Source: Candidatus Aminicenantota bacterium
Lineage (GTDB): Bacteria; Acidobacteriota; Aminicenantia; Aminicenantales; Aminicenantaceae
Direction of reading: 5' to 3'
Length of the DNA: 36,320 nucleotides
NCBI GenBank assembly: GCA_016783445.1
Contig: JADHWO010000019.1
Location: forward strand, 1-36,320
Shown here: piece after piece, positions 33,461 to 36,320 of the stretch
Layout: the number at the start of each line of letters is the position of its first letter
How positions within the stretch are numbered: the stretch's first letter is position 1
The notes under the pieces: model-generated
Told to the model about the DNA's origin: nothing
Databases searched by the model: none
What the model saw: only the letters and a program-made list of their open reading frames with translations
Made by a program: the position numbers and the translations under genes

Positions 33461-33545
33461 AGCTATTCTTTTTATGATCTTTATCTTTGCGGTCTGTTTA
33501 GGGGGTTTTGCCTACAGTCTCTATCTATCTTATAAAAAAAGATAA
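33450..33545 (+). CDS. MetS-like NSS transporter small subunit (31 aa)
   Basis: This micro-protein of 31 residues reads MRLEAILFMIFIFAV, then a glycine pair and a tyrosine-rich end SYKKR. It has a single membrane helix with positive residues at the C-terminus. It overlaps the transporter gene by 11 nt in another frame, which strongly implies translational coupling. Small subunits of this kind (MetS in the MetPS importer) are typical partners of NSS transporters. The match is from size, topology and position, not from alignment. Confidence 0.7.
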   Translation: MRLEAILFMIFIFAVCLGGFAYSLYLSYKKR

Positions 33546-33631
33546 TTTAGTCCGCTTAATATTAATTTTCTGGAATACATCTTCAATCAATCCTTGAATT
33601 TTACCACAAGGTGTTGTATTTTATTGTAGAA

Positions 33632-33910
33632 ATGAGACTAAATAAAAATCAAATTGAACATTTGGCTTTTGTAGGTGTGCGAAATCTCCTAAAAGAAGAA
33701 AAAATCATTGCTGATGACAAGAATAGACTTGTAGACAGCCTTATAAATCTCATTACTGATGAATTTCAAAAAGAGGATAAACTCGACCAGGAAGTCAGGG
33801 AAATCCTCAGCAAACACATGGAAAAAATCCGTAATGAAAATATTGAATACCAAATTATGTTCAGAATGATCAAAACTAAATTAGCTAAAGAAAGGAATAT
33901 TGTACTGTGA
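33632..33910 (+). CDS. DUF507 family protein, first of tandem pair
   Basis: The 92-residue protein begins MRLNKNQIEHLAFVGVRNLL, the family pattern, which is why the ATG at 33632 is preferred over an upstream TTG at 33611. It is highly charged and helical (EVREILSKHMEKIR). The function of DUF507 is unknown. It is followed by a second member with a gap of only 2 nt between its stop and the next ATG. Confidence 0.8.
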   Translation: MRLNKNQIEHLAFVGVRNLLKEEKIIADDKNRLVDSLINLITDEFQKEDKLDQEVREILSKHMEKIRNENIEYQIMFRMIKTKLAKERNIVL

Positions 33911-33912
33911 GT

Positions 33913-34197
33913 ATGAGATTTTCAAGAGAAAAAATTAATTTTTTAGCTCGCCAGATCCTTGATTTTCTCTTTGAAAATGACCAAGTCGAATTCCTCGATG
34001 AGCCTAATGAAATCAGGCTTTCCATTGTGAGAAGCATTGAAGAAGAGATAAAACTCTATAATTTAATAGATAAAAAGGCTATAGAAAAAATCCAATCTCA
34101 GAAAAAATCCATAGAAGAAGGAAGCAGGGAGTGGGAAATCCTGTACCGCAAATATTACAATGATGAAATCTCAAAACTCGGTAAGTTCCTCGAATAA
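33913..34197 (+). CDS. DUF507 family protein, second of tandem pair
   Basis: The 94-residue protein begins MRFSREKINFLARQILDFLF and resembles its neighbour along its length, including an acidic middle (IVRSIEEEIKLYN) and a C-terminal helix (EWEILYRKYYNDEISK). The ATG at 33913 matches the family start; a GTG at 33907 would add two residues. The pair probably arose by duplication and may form a heterodimer. The thioesterase gene starts inside it. Confidence 0.8.
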   Translation: MRFSREKINFLARQILDFLFENDQVEFLDEPNEIRLSIVRSIEEEIKLYNLIDKKAIEKIQSQKKSIEEGSREWEILYRKYYNDEISKLGKFLE

Positions 34198-34618
34198 AAT
34201 TCCTTCAATTCAGGAAGAAAAAACCTACATAGAATTCGAAGAACAAGTCCGTTATTCTGAAACAGACCAAATGGGGGTTGCTCACAACAAAAATTACTTT
34301 GAGTGGTTTGAAATAGGACGAACATATTATTGCCACCAGAAAAATATTCCTTATAAAAACATCGAAAAACAGGGCTACTACCTGGTCGTTGTGGAAGCCT
34401 TCTGTAAATATAAAAAACCGCTTAGATATGATGAAAAATTTCTTATTCGAGTCTCATTAAAAGAAATCTCTCCAAAAAAGGCAGTGTTTGCTTATGAACT
34501 TGTGACCAAAGATGAGAAAAAATTGATTGCTTCAGGCTATACTGTCCACATTGTGACGGATTCAAAGGCTAAGGTTTGCTCACTTCCACCTGATATTCTG
34601 AATAAACTAAAAGAGTAA
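34160..34618 (+). CDS. YbgC/4-hydroxybenzoyl-CoA-type thioesterase
   Basis: This 152-residue hotdog-fold protein carries the motif YSETDQMGVAHNKNYFEWFE (near 32-51), which holds the catalytic aspartate and the HxxYxxWFE segment of acyl-CoA thioesterases. The substrate is unknown. The only plausible starts (34160/34163) lie inside the DUF507 gene, giving a 35-38-nt overlap in a different frame. The first 20 residues are probably flexible. Confidence 0.9.
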   Translation: MMKSQNSVSSSNKIPSIQEEKTYIEFEEQVRYSETDQMGVAHNKNYFEWFEIGRTYYCHQKNIPYKNIEKQGYYLVVVEAFCKYKKPLRYDEKFLIRVSLKEISPKKAVFAYELVTKDEKKLIASGYTVHIVTDSKAKVCSLPPDILNKLKE

Positions 34619-34704
34619 AAAAAAGCTTAAGCAGATGATGGCAAGGTAGTCACTTTCCCCAGCTTATTAATCTTTCAGCTTAATTATCAAAACTGCATGA
34701 GTTT

Positions 34705-35571
34705 CTAGACAGGGAGATAATCCTTCTTTATTAAATAGCTCTTAAGGGCTTCCTTCCATGAGGAAAAATCTGTTAATCCAATCTCTTTTGCTCTCTTGTT
34801 CTCCAAGACAGAATAAGAAGGGCGGAGAGCCCGAGCTCCATAAGTTCTGGAATCAACAGGAATAAGACGAGGTTTTTTCCCGATTAAAGCAAAAATAGTC
34901 TTAGCAAATTCAAACCAGGTACACTGACCCTCATTTGTTAAATGATAAAGGCCATAACGGTCTGTCTGGATAAGCTCAACAATCCTTTGTGCAAGCTCTG
35001 CTGCCGATGTGGGTGTAACACACTGGTCATCTACTACTCTCAAAGGTTTACCTTTCTCCTCAAGGGAAATAACTGCATCAACAAAATTGGAACCTTTACC
35101 CCAGCAGCCTGCCTCTCCATAGAGGCCGCAGGTTCTGATAAGGAAATATTTCTTCATAAGACTGCGGACAAAATATTCCCCGGCTAACTTGGAAACTCCA
35201 TATACGTTCAGAGGATTTGGTTTGTCTTCTTCCACATAAGGTGTCTTCTTTGCTCCATCAAAGACATAATCTGTACTGAAATGAACCAAGACCAGATCTT
35301 TATCCCTGCATATAAGGGCAAGATCCCTGACAGCTGTTGAATTGATTTCGAAAGATTGTTGGGAATTCTCTTCACATTCATCAACCCTATGGTAGGCAGC
35401 AGTGTTAATTACAATTTCTAGGTCGATCTGCGCGAGAATCTCCTTTGCCTTTTCAGGCTTTGTAATATCAAAATCAGGATAATATAGAGGGAAAATCTTA
35501 TTTCCTTTAAGGACTTTTACCAAATCAGACCCGAGTTGACCATCAGCCCCGATAACAGCAATTTTTTTCAT
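34705..35571 (-). CDS. rfbD: dTDP-4-dehydrorhamnose reductase-like (RmlD) protein
   Basis: This 288-residue extended SDR has NAD(P) motif GADGQLGSDL (residues 8-17), FSTDYVFDG, and the catalytic YGVSK (YxxxK). PYVEEDKPNPLNVYG matches RmlD closely. It would catalyse the last step of dTDP-L-rhamnose synthesis, but rfbA, rfbB and rfbC are not in the window. It sits 7 nt after the amidotransferase gene in the same operon. Confidence 0.9.
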   Translation of the reverse strand: MKKIAVIGADGQLGSDLVKVLKGNKIFPLYYPDFDITKPEKAKEILAQIDLEIVINTAAYHRVDECEENSQQSFEINSTAVRDLALICRDKDLVLVHFSTDYVFDGAKKTPYVEEDKPNPLNVYGVSKLAGEYFVRSLMKKYFLIRTCGLYGEAGCWGKGSNFVDAVISLEEKGKPLRVVDDQCVTPTSAAELAQRIVELIQTDRYGLYHLTNEGQCTWFEFAKTIFALIGKKPRLIPVDSRTYGARALRPSYSVLENKRAKEIGLTDFSSWKEALKSYLIKKDYLPV

Positions 35572-35578
35572 AGAAAAA

Positions 35579-36289
35579 TCATTCCCTCGGTTTTAAAAAA
35601 TTCTTCACAATACCATGAATCAGACCCGAATCCTTTGGGTCTGATTTTAAAGCCTTTTCAAAGACAGGTGTAGTATTAAGCTCCAGTCCAATGAGGTTTT
35701 TTAAAAGTTTTTGCGCATTCGAAATATTTATCTCAGGATGAATCTGAATTCCCCATATCGGCCTCCCCTTCAGCTGGAAGGCTTGAACCGGGCATTCCCT
35801 GGAAGAAGCCAAAACAAGGAAGGTTTCACTCAAATTCACAACTTCATCAAAATGAACGGAAAAAGAAAAAGCCTGTCTTTTTTCCCCTAAAAACTCACTC
35901 CTCTCTTTTATCTGGATAGGAATCCAGCCCACTTCAGGCTGAATACTTCTCCGAACAGCAGAAGGCCCTAACAGAGCATAGGCAAGAAGCTGATGTCCGT
36001 AGCAGCTGCCGAGGATAGAGAGCCCTCTTTCAACAGCTTCCTGAATAACTTCAACCTCTTCATAAACCCAGTTTTCTCTCTCAATAATAGAAGATTCCGA
36101 GCCGGTTAGAAGTAAATGTGTATAACCATTTTCTAAGTCAGGAAAGTGGCTTTTTGTTGCTTTAAAAGAATCCCATCCATTTTCTAATTCAGCTTCTAAA
36201 TATGGCTTCCAGTGTTCCTCAGGATTGTAAATTGAGGTATCTATTGAATTATTTAAGAAAGCAACTTTTACTTCTTTCTTATTTATCAT
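35579..36289 (-). CDS. Class I glutamine amidotransferase (GATase1, GMP-synthase-like)
   Basis: The 236-residue stand-alone glutaminase-type domain has the nucleophile Cys96 in GSCYGHQ and His184/Glu186 in QIHPEI, so the Cys-His-Glu triad is complete. The domain resembles GATase1 proteins annotated as GMP-synthase-like. There is no synthetase domain, and no partner is encoded here, so it may act on gamma-glutamyl compounds. The start at ATG 36289 lacks a strong Shine-Dalgarno site. The gene lies just inside the window edge. Confidence 0.88.
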   Translation of the reverse strand: MINKKEVKVAFLNNSIDTSIYNPEEHWKPYLEAELENGWDSFKATKSHFPDLENGYTHLLLTGSESSIIERENWVYEEVEVIQEAVERGLSILGSCYGHQLLAYALLGPSAVRRSIQPEVGWIPIQIKERSEFLGEKRQAFSFSVHFDEVVNLSETFLVLASSRECPVQAFQLKGRPIWGIQIHPEINISNAQKLLKNLIGLELNTTPVFEKALKSDPKDSGLIHGIVKNFLKPRE

Positions 36290-36320
36290 GTTTTCTTATT
36301 CTTATAGAGCCACTTCCCTC

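Noticed and set aside
1-36320. CRISPR array, rRNA or tRNA genes, prophage or complete insertion sequence
   Set aside because: I saw no regularly spaced short repeats, no RNA gene signatures and no transposase or phage structural gene in the window.

Overview
The window looks like chromosome of an AT-rich, Gram-negative-type bacterium with an anaerobic or respiratory-flexible lifestyle. The evidence is a BamD-like lipoprotein, outer-membrane beta-barrels, two multiheme c-type cytochromes, a Tat-exported molybdopterin-family protein and a membrane pyrophosphatase. No rRNA, tRNA or other reliable taxonomic marker is present. An uncultured lineage such as Aminicenantes/Acidobacteria or a deltaproteobacterial relative is a guess from gene content only.

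Region 1 (1-10271) is a seven-gene, same-strand redox operon (875-9731). It encodes a heptaheme cytochrome, a four-cluster ferredoxin subunit, an NrfD/PsrC membrane subunit, a molybdopterin-oxidoreductase-family subunit, a secreted beta-propeller, a hexaheme cytochrome and a NarI-HdrD-type membrane iron-sulfur protein. The first four match the module of Qrc and alternative complex III. The last three look like extra electron-entry or exit parts. The operon is bracketed by two direct copies of a structured, non-coding repeat of about 0.4 kb (181-610 and 9811-10216).

Region 2 (10272-20260) holds a divergent threonine aldolase. It is followed by PASTA protein-rpe-sugar epimerase-BamD-like lipoprotein, a beta-barrel protein, a subtilisin-like protease overlapping recN, and miaB.

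Region 3 (20302-26026) holds a PilZ protein with a near-consensus promoter, an Omp85-type barrel on the minus strand, a minus-strand ParA/MinD-like ATPase plus J-like/RodZ-HTH pair, and a K+-dependent-type membrane pyrophosphatase.

Region 4 (26023-34618) is a translation and RNA operon: nusA, infB, a DUF503 gene, rbfA, nrnA-like and truB. It runs on into an NSS-family sodium symporter with an overlapping 31-residue MetS-like micro-protein, two tandem DUF507 genes and a YbgC-like thioesterase. A noncoding stretch between the DUF503 gene and rbfA carries a large hairpin and a possible gene remnant.

Region 5 (34705-36289, minus strand) holds a dTDP-4-dehydrorhamnose-reductase-like gene and a class I glutamine amidotransferase.

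The most notable content is the extended Qrc/ACIII-like operon with its flanking repeats, and a catalytic-type subunit with no cysteine available as a molybdenum ligand.
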